Assembly (NCBI GenBank): GCA_026416815.1
Contig: JAOAEJ010000067.1
Span: 1 to 64,000 of the forward strand
Direction: 5' to 3'
From: Clostridia bacterium
GTDB taxonomy: Bacteria; Bacillota; Clostridia; Acetivibrionales; DSM-2933
Length of the DNA stretch: 64,000 nucleotides
In this document: in pieces, positions 8,374 to 16,943 of the stretch
Layout: each line of letters opens with the position of its first letter
How positions within the stretch are numbered: position 1 is the stretch's first letter
Notes under the pieces: model-generated
What the model saw: the letters and a program-made list of their open reading frames with translations, nothing else
Told to the model about the DNA's origin: nothing
Database searches by the model: none
Position numbers and translations under genes: made by a program

Positions 8374-10449
8374 TTACACCTTAAATTTCATAAATTCATT
8401 ATCTAGGTATTTAACAGCATCTCTGTTCTTTTCAGTAAATGAGTTTATCTCCAAAATTGCGGCAGCCTGTTCTTCGGTTGAGGCTGAAACTTGCTCCGTG
8501 GTTGCAGAGAGATTTTCAGTCAAATCAACTAACTTATTTATTCCGGATAAAATAGTATCCTTACCGGCTGAAACTGAATTTATTGTTTCAACAACAGATT
8601 TCATTGAATTTGCTAGTGTATCTACCGAGGACTTAATTGCTTCAAAAACAGCCAATGTGCTTTGCAATGCTTCTTTTTGTTTTTCACTTATTACTATGAT
8701 GGATTGTATTTCATTTGAAGATGTATTTGTTTTATTACTGATCTTTTTTATAATGTCCTCAGCCTGTACAGTTGTATCCTTTGTTTCTTCCGCCAGTTTT
8801 CTTATTTCTTCGGCAACTACAGCAAACCCTTTACCGGATTCTCCTGCACGGGCAGCTTCAATTGAAGCGTTTAATGCCAATAAGTTGGTCTGGGAGGATA
8901 TAGACTGTATCCTTTGTATGAATTCCTGCATTACATTTACTGTACCTTCCACTTCACTAATTACCAAAGATACATCTCTTGTTTTTATTATGTTTTCATT
9001 TATTATTTGAGCAAGGTCCAATATGATTTTTTCACTTTCCTTGTTTTTTTGCTCAACAGCATGCAATTGGTTGTTTGCGTCGGAAATACTATTTTTCCCA
9101 AACTCTATTGAAGTACTAAATTCAACCACAGATTTTGATACTAGTGCGCTTTCATGTGCTTGCTGTGTTGCCGAAGCTGCAAGTGCCTCCATTGCTTTTG
9201 AATTTTCTTCAACTGATCGGGAAGTTTCGGTCATAATTGAATTGAGATGATTTGCAGTGGTCTCAACTTCTTGTGAAATGCCCTTAATTTTGGATATCGT
9301 TGAACCTAAATCATTTCTCATTTTCTCAATAGACCTTGTAATTTCCCCAAACTCATCATTGCTAACCACATACTTCAAATCCTGTTTAATAGTAAAATCC
9401 CCTGTTGAAATTAATGAAATCTGTTTGTTTAAAACCTTTAATGGTTTGAGTAGCCTTTTTATCACTAATAATCCAATAATCAAAGCAGCTATGAGTATTA
9501 ATAATGTTTCAAATAATGACCTGGCAATATAATTTGCAATTACTGTTTTCATCCTTTTTAGCGATATATCTAGTACTATAAGTCCCTCGGTTTTTTCATT
9601 GTTCTTATAGGGTATCAACATTTCCAGCACTTCAGAATTATTTACAGTTACTCTCTGGCTTATAGCAATACCTGTTTCAAATACCTGTAACCCGGCCTTG
9701 TCTGAATATGCTACAAGTTTATCCGGTCCGGTAAGCTCTGCATTTATCGAGGCTATTCTCTTTGTGTCATCATATTTTTCCAGAGCGTTTTTCTTTTTTT
9801 GCTCTTCAGGAATCAGTTCTTTAGTAACCATATATGCTTTGAGAATATCTCCTTTGTTTTCCATTTGCTGCAGTAGTAATCCAGGACTGAATTGTTTTTT
9901 TACTTCAGCTATTTTAGAGGCATTTATTCCAATTTGAACAAAGTAACCGCTGTCAAGGGCAATACCACCGTATTTCAAGAGTTTTCCAGATATGAGGTCA
10001 CCTCTTACAGCCTCCATGTAGGAGTGACTTGATTTATTAAAAACAGGATCCATTGGATGACCTTTAGGATATTCCCACCCAATAAAATCTGCAATATTAG
10101 AAAATTGAATTTTACGATCCGGTCCAATTACAAATATATCATCTACAGTACCTTTCTTTATGAAATTAACAATTTTATCATTACTCATTTCAGAAGCAGG
10201 GATTTCATTTATTCCTTCAGATGCAATAAGAATCTTTTCAGCCATCATTTTGTCTATTTGACTAGCAACTTGATTGGAGATTGAAATTTTGTCTATAATG
10301 CTTTTAGCAACTTCATTTCCCTGAGCTTCCATTTCAGAAAACATTTGTTTTCGTACCTGAATTATACTTTGGATAGTCAAACCTGCGCTTGTTGCTATGA
10401 TTAAAAGAAATGTAACAATAAGTATTTTGGTCTGGAATTTAAGTTTCAT
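8374..10449 (-). CDS. Methyl-accepting chemotaxis protein
   Basis: A 691-residue membrane chemoreceptor. A first membrane helix (about residues 8-28) is followed by a ~280-residue extracellular sensor region of Cache type, a second membrane helix (about 312-335), a HAMP linker ([18 protein letters not shown]) and a long cytoplasmic coiled-coil signalling domain whose hairpin tip reads [20 protein letters not shown]. The tip binds CheA/CheW. The ATG at 10449 has AAGGGG upstream. No other chemotaxis gene is nearby, so this is an orphan receptor; the ligand cannot be inferred. Confidence 0.93.
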   Translation of the reverse strand: MKLKFQTKILIVTFLLIIATSAGLTIQSIIQVRKQMFSEMEAQGNEVAKSIIDKISISNQVASQIDKMMAEKILIASEGINEIPASEMSNDKIVNFIKKGTVDDIFVIGPDRKIQFSNIADFIGWEYPKGHPMDPVFNKSSHSYMEAVRGDLISGKLLKYGGIALDSGYFVQIGINASKIAEVKKQFSPGLLLQQMENKGDILKAYMVTKELIPEEQKKKNALEKYDDTKRIASINAELTGPDKLVAYSDKAGLQVFETGIAISQRVTVNNSEVLEMLIPYKNNEKTEGLIVLDISLKRMKTVIANYIARSLFETLLILIAALIIGLLVIKRLLKPLKVLNKQISLISTGDFTIKQDLKYVVSNDEFGEITRSIEKMRNDLGSTISKIKGISQEVETTANHLNSIMTETSRSVEENSKAMEALAASATQQAHESALVSKSVVEFSTSIEFGKNSISDANNQLHAVEQKNKESEKIILDLAQIINENIIKTRDVSLVISEVEGTVNVMQEFIQRIQSISSQTNLLALNASIEAARAGESGKGFAVVAEEIRKLAEETKDTTVQAEDIIKKISNKTNTSSNEIQSIIVISEKQKEALQSTLAVFEAIKSSVDTLANSMKSVVETINSVSAGKDTILSGINKLVDLTENLSATTEQVSASTEEQAAAILEINSFTEKNRDAVKYLDNEFMKFKV

Positions 10450-10656
10450 AAACTACCCCTTTTATTTATTGTTTTTTGCGAAGTGCGAAGAAATCTTAAG
10501 CAACCTACCTTATAACATACTTAATAACATACTTATGATGAGAGTGTAAAACATTGGTAAGTAATTTGCAGTTGTGAAGTAAAGAAATCTTTTCGGGAAT
10601 AGCATAATGTTTATATAATTTTTTATGTCAGCCTCCCTTTTGTTAGTTTTACTATA

Positions 10657-10754
10657 GATAACCAAACTCAAAAGTGATTTTTCTCAGATAGGAAACCACC
10701 ACTTATTACAGGTGTTTCCCTACCGGTCAATCACTAAGTTTAACTTTGGTTATC
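10657..10754. repeat. Palindromic element, family 2, copy b (GATAACCAAA stem)
   Basis: A ~98-bp palindrome with outer stem GATAACCAAACT.../...AACTTTGGTTATC and the inner GATAGGAAAcCACC/GGTGTTTCC variant of the loop. It stands six bases from copy c, making a tandem of two family members with different stems. Confidence 0.88.
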
Positions 10755-10760
10755 TATACA

Positions 10761-10857
10761 GATAGTTTAGGTTGAAAGTAGTTTTATCCAGTCAGGCAAA
10801 TCGCACTTCCACAGCTCATTCCCTGACTGGAAACTACTAAATCCAACCTGGACTATC
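10761..10857. repeat. Palindromic element, family 2, copy c (GATAGTTTAGGTT stem)
   Basis: A ~97-bp palindrome with outer stem GATAGTTTAGGTTGAAAGTAG and complement AACCTGGACTATC, inner stem CCAGTCAGGCA/CCCTGACTGG. Relative to other copies both arms changed (AGTAGTTT pairing with AAACTACT where others have AGTGATTT/AAATCACT), an example of compensated change. It directly follows copy b. Confidence 0.88.
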
Positions 10858-11177
10858 TATAGTTAGTTGAGTCTATTACATTCTTTCTCTAGTAAGTTAG
10901 TTTTCTGCAAAATTATAGCTACTATAATTCTGCTTTAGTGTTAAAAGATGGATACTTATTAAACTCACTAATATTTCGTAAAGCGTATATCGGTAAAGTA
11001 AAAGATAATATCAACAAGAAAGTTAATCCCTATTAGGGTAATATGTCCAAAGTTTGAAAAACCGAATTGGGGGATGAGTATTGTCAAGGGGAGATTATCT
11101 ATCTTGAGAGAAATCAAATCGGAACAGAAATAAAGAAAGGGCGACTAGAGGTCACCCAGCAGAACTGTTAGTTTGTA
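10858..11177. other. Gene-free stretch after the tandem repeats
   Basis: AT-rich DNA without a convincing ORF. At 11082-11091 it carries TGTCAAGGGG, the same ten bases that open the family 5 hairpins, without the matching arm. No promoter or RNA could be assigned. Confidence 0.4.
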
Positions 11178-11411
11178 CTATCTGGATTCAAGGATTTCAG
11201 ATAGTTTGTTCCTATCAAATCCAACAATAATATTTCCATCAATGTCGATGACTGGTATGGCTCTCTGCCCGGATTTGGCGATCATTTCGGCAGCAGCAGC
11301 ACGATCCTGTGATACATCAATATTTTCATAGCTAATATTTTTTTCATCCAAATACTTTTTTAATGCAGTACAATAAGTACACGACGGTGTAGAATAAACT
11401 TTTATATACAT
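11178..11411 (-). CDS. Glutaredoxin-like thiol oxidoreductase
   Basis: A 77-residue glutaredoxin-fold protein: MYIKVYSTPSCTYCTALKKYL with the redox pair CTYC at residues 11-14, cis-Pro motif RAIPVIDIDG and the C-terminal GFDRNKL. This is the NrdH/YruB-type small glutaredoxin found in anaerobes, reduced by a thioredoxin reductase-like enzyme. The ATG at 11411 has GGAGGG nine bases upstream. Upstream in the same direction lies the last stretch of a thioredoxin reductase-like gene (relic at 11402-11499), the usual partner, so the gene has probably outlived its operon mate. Confidence 0.88.
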   Translation of the reverse strand: MYIKVYSTPSCTYCTALKKYLDEKNISYENIDVSQDRAAAAEMIAKSGQRAIPVIDIDGNIIVGFDRNKLSEILESR

Positions 11412-11499
11412 AACTTTAACCCTCCATGAATACATTTTTTAGCTATAACGCCAGCAATAGCGCCATCTCCAACGGCTGTAGCAATTTGAAGCACTTTTT
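11402..11499 (-). pseudogene. Thioredoxin reductase C-terminal relic
   Basis: The minus strand reads KVLQIATAVGDGAIAGVIAK followed by KCIHGG... to a TAA at 11404-11402. The QIATAVGDGAIAG motif is the FAD-binding C-terminal signature of thioredoxin reductases. No start and no NADPH or FAD N-terminal part is present upstream; the radical SAM gene begins its 3' end only 50 bases away. The relic overlaps the glutaredoxin start, as intact trxB-grx pairs often do. Confidence 0.7.
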
Positions 11500-11547
11500 T
11501 TCTTTAAAGAAGAAATGCTAGAGTTGTTACCGGATAAAATACTTTTT

Positions 11548-12666
11548 TCACTCATAGAATTCACTCGTGTCATTTGTACTATTTTTCAGATAAGACTTTA
11601 CCAACTCTCTGTTTTGCCATAGGGCACAGCCACCACCCTGATTTTCCACAAGCAGTTCATGATTGTCTCGAATTCTTTTAAGAAAATCGGATTGTAAGCA
11701 TTCCTTTAAGGTTTTATCTTTTAAATTTGTATCGGAAAAGGGAGCAAAAGGACAAGGTTCAACATCTCCTTCGGGACTTATGTGAATAAATCCGCGTCCT
11801 GAAGCTATGCACCCTCCAAAGTATTGCTCATCGCCCGGAAAAGCAATGAAAGATGCTGGTAAGGTGTCCCTCATCACATCCAAGCGCTGTATTAATAAGT
11901 GCTTTTGATGGTCGTTCAGAATCAGATACTCTGTTCCGGCTTCTACCGGAACATATTCAACAAAGAAGAACAATTTGCAGCCATCTTTGATTAAATCCTG
12001 AATAAAATGCTGATTTGTTACTGTTTCCAGATTGCTTGAGTTTACAGTGATAGAGCAACCGTAAAATATCCGGCTTTTGTACAGATTTCTAAATAGGCTT
12101 CTAATTTTATTGTAAACTCCTATCCCTCTTCTGCTGTCGGTGTCAGCTTCCAATCCTTCGATACTGATTATTGGGACCGCATTCCTTAAAGATTTAAAAC
12201 TTTCTGTCAAGTCGTCATCGAGCATAAGGCCATTGGTGAAGATAGGGAAAATTACATCGCTATATGTTTTTGCAATATCCATAATTTCATACTTTCGCAC
12301 CAGAGGCTCGCCACCAGCTAGTAGAATAATAGATATTCCCAATTCACTAGCCTCTCCTACAAGGCTTTTAAGCCTTTTAAAGTCTGTTTCGGCTGAATGC
12401 TTTTTATGCTGTGCATTGGCATAACAGCCTGCACAGTTCAAATTGCATTGATGAGTAATACTGGCAATCATAAAAGCAGGGATATGCAATCCTTGTGTTT
12501 CGTTTAGCTGCCGCCTTTGAGCGGCTTTCTTCTGCGCCTTGATCGTCTTAACCAGGAAAGCAGCTTGAGACGGACTTTTTAAATTATCTTTCAGAATGTT
12601 TTCTAATAGCTTACGAATGGATTGCTCCATTTTAGCATTTAAATTTAAAGCATCCATAGACCCCAT
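11548..12666 (-). CDS. Radical SAM/SPASM domain protein
   Basis: A 372-residue radical SAM enzyme. The [4Fe-4S]-SAM motif CNLNCAGC is at residues 74-81 (Cys74, 78, 81), followed by the ILLAGGEPLV strand. Residues about 275-350 hold a SPASM-like region with Cys residues at CIASGRGFIHISPEGDVEPCPF and a later GGGCALW, which would bind auxiliary clusters. The ATG at 12666 has GAGG seven bases upstream. Family members modify peptides or cofactors or act in haem metabolism; no precursor peptide gene was found nearby, so the substrate is unknown. It sits between glutaredoxin and glutathione peroxidase genes. Confidence 0.85.
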   Translation of the reverse strand: MGSMDALNLNAKMEQSIRKLLENILKDNLKSPSQAAFLVKTIKAQKKAAQRRQLNETQGLHIPAFMIASITHQCNLNCAGCYANAQHKKHSAETDFKRLKSLVGEASELGISIILLAGGEPLVRKYEIMDIAKTYSDVIFPIFTNGLMLDDDLTESFKSLRNAVPIISIEGLEADTDSRRGIGVYNKIRSLFRNLYKSRIFYGCSITVNSSNLETVTNQHFIQDLIKDGCKLFFFVEYVPVEAGTEYLILNDHQKHLLIQRLDVMRDTLPASFIAFPGDEQYFGGCIASGRGFIHISPEGDVEPCPFAPFSDTNLKDKTLKECLQSDFLKRIRDNHELLVENQGGGCALWQNRELVKSYLKNSTNDTSEFYE

Positions 12667-12698
12667 TTTTTTACCTCACTATTTATATTCTTGTGTGG

Positions 12699-13181
12699 TT
12701 ATGCGCTCTTTAATAGTTCTTCGATTTGGTCTTTTAACTTAGTAGGAGAAGTGGTTGGAGAAAATCGTGCCACAATATTTCCTTTTTCATCTATCAGAAA
12801 CTTGGTGAAATTCCATTTGATTGACTTTCCCAATATGCCTGGTGATTTTTCTTGTAAAAACTTATACAGTGGGTGTGCTGTAGGACCATTAACGTCTATT
12901 TTTGCCATCACAGGAAAAGTGACTCCAAAGTTTAGTGTGCAAAAGTTTCCGATTTCTTTGTTAGTCCCGGGTTCCTGGTGCCCAAACTGATTGCATGGAA
13001 ATGCTAGGATATCGAATTTCTGTTCTCCGTACTGGCTGTAAAGCTCCTGAAGTTCGTTGTATTGTGGTGCAAACCCACATTTAGAAGCCGTATTTACAAT
13101 TAAAAGAACTTTACCTTTATACCTAGCCATGGGTATTTCCTCTCCAGAGGCAGAGGAAATAGAAAAATCATAAATATTCAT
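12699..13181 (-). CDS. Glutathione peroxidase family protein (gpx copy 1)
   Basis: A 160-residue thioredoxin-fold peroxidase. The peroxidatic Cys lies in VNTASKCGFAPQ (Cys35), with the FPCNQFGHQEPG motif (Gln) and KWNFTKFLID (Trp) completing the active site. In Clostridia these Cys-type enzymes normally use thioredoxin rather than glutathione to reduce hydroperoxides. The ATG at 13181 has AAGGAG ten bases upstream. An AATTTTATAAAATT palindrome (13205-13218) lies just upstream, shared with the two other gpx genes of this window, and an OhrR-like gene follows upstream on the same strand. Confidence 0.9.
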   Translation of the reverse strand: MNIYDFSISSASGEEIPMARYKGKVLLIVNTASKCGFAPQYNELQELYSQYGEQKFDILAFPCNQFGHQEPGTNKEIGNFCTLNFGVTFPVMAKIDVNGPTAHPLYKFLQEKSPGILGKSIKWNFTKFLIDEKGNIVARFSPTTSPTKLKDQIEELLKSA

Positions 13182-13204
13182 AACGTTTAGCACTCCTTTA
13201 TATT

Positions 13205-13218
13205 AATTTTATAAAATT
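13205..13218. promoter_or_regulatory. Putative OhrR-type operator at gpx copy 1
   Basis: A perfect 14-bp palindrome AATTTTATAAAATT, 24 bases upstream of the gpx start. The same block occurs at 57119-57132, 57942-57954 and 58145-58158, always next to gpx or ohrR genes. Its use as an operator is inferred from position and repetition. Confidence 0.6.
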
Positions 13219-13281
13219 TAATATTATACAATTAATATAACGATGTTTTAGGCTAATGTCAATATTTTAGTTTAAAAAATG

Positions 13282-13746
13282 CTATTTACAGCGGTTTATT
13301 TTTTTTGTAAGATCTTTTAAGGTTTCCCGGAGAAAAATTCCTTCATGGGGAGAAAGAGTCACACTGCACGCAACTTTGAGAGGTATTTCCTTAGCGGATT
13401 CCTTTAAGCTTTCACCCTTGGGGGTGAGGCTCACAATAAGGCTTCTCTCATCTTCTGCGCCTCTGTTCCTCTTTACTAGGCCCATGCCTTCCAGCTTTTT
13501 CAATAAGGGTGTCAAGGTACCGGAGTCAAGGTATAACCGCTCTCCTAAATCTTTAGCAGAGATAGAAGAGGTTTCCCATAACACAAGCATTGTAATATAT
13601 TGTGTATATGTCAAACCTAGCTTCTCAAGATGCGGACGGTAAAGCTTGATAATCTCCCGGGAACATGCATATACGGCAAAGCAAAGCTGATTATCCAGTT
13701 TTAATAAATCATCGTTGTTAATATTGAATGGGTCACCTGTATTCAT
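13282..13746 (-). CDS. MarR-family peroxide regulator, OhrR-like (copy 1)
   Basis: A 154-residue winged-helix repressor. LDNQLCFAVYACSREI near residues 18-32 contains the sensing Cys (Cys22) characteristic of OhrR, and the DNA-binding part follows with LGERLYLDSGTLTPLLKKLEGMGL and the wing RGAEDERSLIVSLT. OhrR proteins lose DNA binding when this Cys is oxidised by organic hydroperoxides. ATG at 13746 chosen because AAAGGATG lies upstream; an in-frame ATG at 13755 is less well placed. It should control the adjacent gpx. A close paralogue lies at 57420-57860. Confidence 0.88.
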   Translation of the reverse strand: MNTGDPFNINNDDLLKLDNQLCFAVYACSREIIKLYRPHLEKLGLTYTQYITMLVLWETSSISAKDLGERLYLDSGTLTPLLKKLEGMGLVKRNRGAEDERSLIVSLTPKGESLKESAKEIPLKVACSVTLSPHEGIFLRETLKDLTKKINRCK

Positions 13747-13843
13747 TGATTTCATCCTTTACATTCTATTCTATAATTACTATTAAAATTATTGAATTTA
13801 GAGCATAATCAACATTTTTTATGCCAATAGTGATTAAAGCATT

Positions 13844-13873
13844 ACAATTAAATTTCACAAAGTTTAATTAATA
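13844..13873. promoter_or_regulatory. Imperfect inverted repeat upstream of ohrR copy 1
   Basis: The stretch contains AATTAAATTTC...AAGTTTAATT, an inverted repeat with AATTAAA/TTTAATT arms, about 100 bases upstream of the ohrR start. It is a candidate autoregulatory site, weaker than the four AATTTTATAAAATT blocks. Confidence 0.35.
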
Positions 13874-14222
13874 TATTCAGTTGGTGATGTCAATATGATA
13901 GGTTAGCAGGCATAGCAGAGGCCGGATGAGGTAATAATATCCCAGCTATGAAAACAATTAATAAATATCCTTTACTGTAAAAAAAAGAGTATTGTATTAC
14001 AATTATATAAAATTGAATCTAAAAAACGTTTATAATGAATATTGGTTAAAAGTATTATACCGCCATACATTACGTCCTCCAGCCCCCCTAAAACGATCCC
14101 AAACTTAAAGCTTAAGCATACTGCATATCAGTATTATCTTTCCTTGGACTAGTTTATTGAGAGACGTTTTTATTCTTCGTACCGAAAATTTGAGGTGTTT
14201 TATATATTGAATATTTATTTAT

Positions 14223-14273
14223 ACTATTACATGTAATAGTTGACACAGTGACTACTATTACATATAATAGTAG
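14223..14273 (+). promoter_or_regulatory. Consensus promoter covered by two palindromic operators
   Basis: TTGACA (14240-14245) and TATAAT (14263-14268) are spaced by 17 bases. A perfect palindrome ACTATTACATGTAATAGT (14223-14240) ends at the -35 box, and a second one with CTACTATTA/TAATAGTAG arms (14252-14273) covers the -10 box. The shared ACTATTACAT half sites imply one dimeric repressor binding twice. It drives the zinc-ribbon/flavodoxin gene set that starts at 14334; the repressor is not evident in the window. Confidence 0.8.
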
Positions 14274-14333
14274 TGTGTAGTATAAGTTAATAATATACTG
14301 TTGATAAATTATATATTTTGAGGGAGTGGCTAT

Positions 14334-15269
14334 ATGGAAAGAAAAATATGTTTGATAGGTAGTTTTGCAACCGATTGGATTAAATACAGCGACTATGAAT
14401 ATAAAAATGATTCTGAAGGGAATCTTTACATCAAACCAAAGGAAGATGCTGTTTTTTCAATGTATAACCCCTTTAATGTTGCTGAGGATATTATAATTGA
14501 TTTCCTGAAAGTTGGCGATGCTTCAAGGCGTTATTATAAAAATAAGAGTCAGAAAGATTATGAGTACGTAAAAAAGCTGGTTCTGCTTTTTGTAAAAAAA
14601 TACGGATTGTTGGGTCTAATCAGCGCGAGTACTTATAACCAGAATATCCTAGGGGACAAAGAAGTACTTATTATAGAGAAAAATTATATTGATAGAAAAG
14701 AAAAGACTATGGACTCCGAAGCTTATATAAAACTATTTACTCCTTTTGCTGAGAGTGATGACTTGAGAATGAGATACTATAAAAACAGTATTGACTTGGT
14801 TAAGGCGGAGGATTCACCTAAATTTTACGGCAAAAGGCCGCTCGTTATGGATTTGATTTTCTCAAAATTCTATACCGAAAGGTTAGAGTGGATTATGAAA
14901 TTTGCACGAATGCTTTCGGAGCATTTCAGTCAGCTTTTGGTTTACAGGGCCTCTGCCGACCACCTTACAGAGCAGGTAACCATTCTTGCTAACACATTCA
15001 AAGCCAACAAAATAGGGTTTACTATCAATCAATTAGACAAAACCATTATTTCTTGGGATTTTGATTCGCTAAAAACCGCAATAGAGACTATATATGCATT
15101 TGCGGTAACCGATGAAAATATATTATTAAGCCGCTGTGAGCACTGTGAAGATTTTTATATAGCTTTGTCAAATAGGGAGAAATACTGCAGTCCCGTCTGT
15201 AGAAACAGGTCAAATGTTCAGAAAAGCAGGCGCAGAAGAAGCGAGACAGAAGAGCAGCAGGAAGGGTGA
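14334..15269 (+). CDS. Uncharacterised protein with C-terminal CGNR-like zinc ribbon
   Basis: A 311-residue protein of unknown function. The last 50 residues carry CEHCEDFYIALSNREKYCSPVCRNRSNVQKSRRR-type sequence (key residues: CEHC, then YCSPVCRNR), a four-Cys zinc ribbon with a basic tail like the CGNR zinc finger, suggesting nucleic acid binding. The N-terminal 260 residues are alpha/beta without a motif I recognise. The ATG at 14334 has GAGGGAG upstream. It is first in an operon with two flavodoxin-fold reductases, under a doubly palindromic promoter, so it may itself be a regulator of them. Confidence 0.65.
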   Translation: MERKICLIGSFATDWIKYSDYEYKNDSEGNLYIKPKEDAVFSMYNPFNVAEDIIIDFLKVGDASRRYYKNKSQKDYEYVKKLVLLFVKKYGLLGLISASTYNQNILGDKEVLIIEKNYIDRKEKTMDSEAYIKLFTPFAESDDLRMRYYKNSIDLVKAEDSPKFYGKRPLVMDLIFSKFYTERLEWIMKFARMLSEHFSQLLVYRASADHLTEQVTILANTFKANKIGFTINQLDKTIISWDFDSLKTAIETIYAFAVTDENILLSRCEHCEDFYIALSNREKYCSPVCRNRSNVQKSRRRRSETEEQQEG

Positions 15270-15276
15270 TTAAAAG

Positions 15277-15801
15277 ATGAAAATTTTAATATTAAACGGA
15301 AACCCAAAAGCGGAATACGAAGAATTTGATTTATATTTAAAGGACCTTCAAAGTTTATTCGAAAGCAAAAATCACAAGACAAAGCTTATAATGTTGCGAA
15401 ACTTGCAACTGCATGATTGCATCGGGTGCTATGCATGCTGGCTGAAAACACCGGGTATATGTTTCTTTGATGATGGTATAGATGAGATTTTGAAGGAATA
15501 CCTAGCAGCAGACATTGTGATTTCTGCTTCACCTGTAATTATGAATTTTATCAGTGCTTTGTTAAAGCGTGTAAATGATAGAATGCTGCCGGTTATGCAT
15601 CCGTTCTTAAAACTAAACGAAGACCGCATGGGGCATTTTCTCCGCTACAGTCATTACCCAAAAACAGTGTTGCTTTTAGACAGACCGGAGGGCTCAAATC
15701 TTATTGATATGGTTTATAAGAATTCACAAAGGGGTGCGCCTAAAATACTGAACACAAAGCAAAGTATGGAGGAGATATGCAATGAAGTTATTAATTATTA
15801 A
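15277..15801 (+). CDS. Flavodoxin-fold NAD(P)H-dependent reductase
   Basis: A 174-residue protein of the NADPH-dependent FMN reductase/flavodoxin superfamily: KILILNGNPKAE at the N terminus is the phosphate-binding loop, CIGCYACW at about residues 48-55 is the Cys-rich segment of iron-sulfur flavoproteins and related oxidoreductases, and IVISASPVIMNFISALLKRVNDR is the flavin-stacking region. It overlaps the next gene by 20 bases, so the pair is co-translated and may form a heterodimer. Substrate unknown. Confidence 0.8.
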   Translation: MKILILNGNPKAEYEEFDLYLKDLQSLFESKNHKTKLIMLRNLQLHDCIGCYACWLKTPGICFFDDGIDEILKEYLAADIVISASPVIMNFISALLKRVNDRMLPVMHPFLKLNEDRMGHFLRYSHYPKTVLLLDRPEGSNLIDMVYKNSQRGAPKILNTKQSMEEICNEVINY

Positions 15802-16444
15802 TGGCTCACCAAAACCGGGAAAAAATAATACGGCAGTTTTACTAAAGAGATTCATTGAGGGTTTCAAAGGAACCAAAGGTAATGAAGTTGAGATATTCCG
15901 TATGAATAATGAACAAGCATATAAGGAGGCTGCAATACGCTTTGAAACAGCAGAAGCTGTACTGTTAGCCTTCCCGCTTTACAGTTACGCAATGCCCGCA
16001 GGAGTAAAAACCTTTATCGAAGAGCTGGAACCGCTTTTGGGAAAGTGTCATGGTAAGAAGGTAGGTTTCCTTGTTCAATATGGATTTATAGAGGCTGTGC
16101 ATGCTCGTGCGCTTGAAACGTATCTCGAATATATATCAGGCATGCTATGCTGTGACTATCTTGGCACCATTATAAAGGGTGGGTGCGATGGATTGACAAA
16201 AAGCGAAAAGGGAAATAGGAAAATACGCATGGGTGCTTATGAAATAGGAAAAACCTTTGGAGCAACCGGTTGTTTCAATAAAAAACAGCTGGATGATTAC
16301 TCAGCTCCTGAGGTACAGAAAAAGCAAAATAGTTTTTTACTTAGCATTATAATAAAAATAATAAATAAAGTTTACTGGGAAAAAGCTTTTAAAAAGAACG
16401 GTGTTACCTACGAAGGCAGTTTTGCAAAACCCTATGGGAAATAG
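15782..16444 (+). CDS. Second flavodoxin-fold reductase
   Basis: A 220-residue flavodoxin-like protein starting MKLLIINGSPKPGKNNTAVLL (FMN phosphate loop), with AVLLAFPLYSYAMPAGVKTFIEE as the flavin-contacting strand-loop at about residues 59-81. It lacks the CxxC segment of its upstream partner. Its C-terminal 40 residues include a hydrophobic helix (SFLLSIIIKIINKVYW) that could dock to the membrane. Start overlaps the upstream gene; GGAGGAG precedes it by five to six bases. Confidence 0.8.
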   Translation: MKLLIINGSPKPGKNNTAVLLKRFIEGFKGTKGNEVEIFRMNNEQAYKEAAIRFETAEAVLLAFPLYSYAMPAGVKTFIEELEPLLGKCHGKKVGFLVQYGFIEAVHARALETYLEYISGMLCCDYLGTIIKGGCDGLTKSEKGNRKIRMGAYEIGKTFGATGCFNKKQLDDYSAPEVQKKQNSFLLSIIIKIINKVYWEKAFKKNGVTYEGSFAKPYGK

Positions 16445-16515
16445 GAAGAATTCAGTTGCTCAGGAGAGGTAAAATACGATGCTGCTTAAATAAAAAGGAA
16501 AGGGGGAATTGCTTC

Positions 16516-16860
16516 ATGAAGAACCAGGACAAAAAAGAAATGCTGGCCGCATATAAGGAACGCAAAGTAATAGGCGGTATCTGTGCAATCAAAAACACTA
16601 TAAATGGAAAAATGCTTTTATCAGCTGTTGCTGATTTACAGGGATATAAAAATCGCTTTAAATTTTCACAGTCAACTGGCGGATGTATAGACTTAAGATT
16701 AAAGTCGGATTGGGAGAAGTTTGGCAGAGATTCCTTTGTTTTTGAGGTATTAGAGGAGCTGGAAAAAAAGGAAGCACAAACATCGAAGGAATTTAACGAT
16801 GATATAAAAACACTTAAAGATATTTGGCTTGAGAAGATTGACTCCGACAAACTATATTGA
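16516..16860 (+). CDS. GIY-YIG nuclease-like small protein
   Basis: A 114-residue protein with GGICAIKNTINGKMLL at about residues 19-34, which fits the first strands of the GIY-YIG fold as seen in a Firmicutes family of single-domain proteins of unknown role. The Arg and Glu expected in the active site are candidates at GRDSFVFEVLEEL. The ATG at 16516 is chosen by homology of the MKNQDKKEMLAAYKER opening; GGGGG precedes it. It lies 71 bases after the reductase genes in the same direction. Confidence 0.65.
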   Translation: MKNQDKKEMLAAYKERKVIGGICAIKNTINGKMLLSAVADLQGYKNRFKFSQSTGGCIDLRLKSDWEKFGRDSFVFEVLEELEKKEAQTSKEFNDDIKTLKDIWLEKIDSDKLY

Positions 16861-16866
16861 GATGAA

Positions 16867-16930
16867 TGCCAAGGGGATGGTTCTGGTGACATAATAAGAA
16901 GGTATGTCATTAATAACCTTCCCCTTGACA
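16867..16930. repeat. Degenerate REP-like hairpin, family 5
   Basis: An imperfect palindrome opening TGCCAAGGGGATGGTTCT and closing CCTTCCCCTTGACA around a GACATA/TATGTC inner stem. It lies between convergent genes, as does the perfect copy at 8308, and could act as a terminator for both. Confidence 0.8.
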
Positions 16931-16943
16931 CCCCTTTATTGCC

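Noticed and set aside
8327..9532. Several plus-strand ORFs of 65-227 codons opposite the chemotaxis receptor
   Set aside because: They are antisense shadows of the receptor gene, Ser- and Ile-rich and without start signals.
16452..16931. A 159-codon minus-strand ORF opposite the GIY-YIG-like gene
   Set aside because: Ser/Phe-rich antisense shadow crossing the REP-like hairpin; no start signal.
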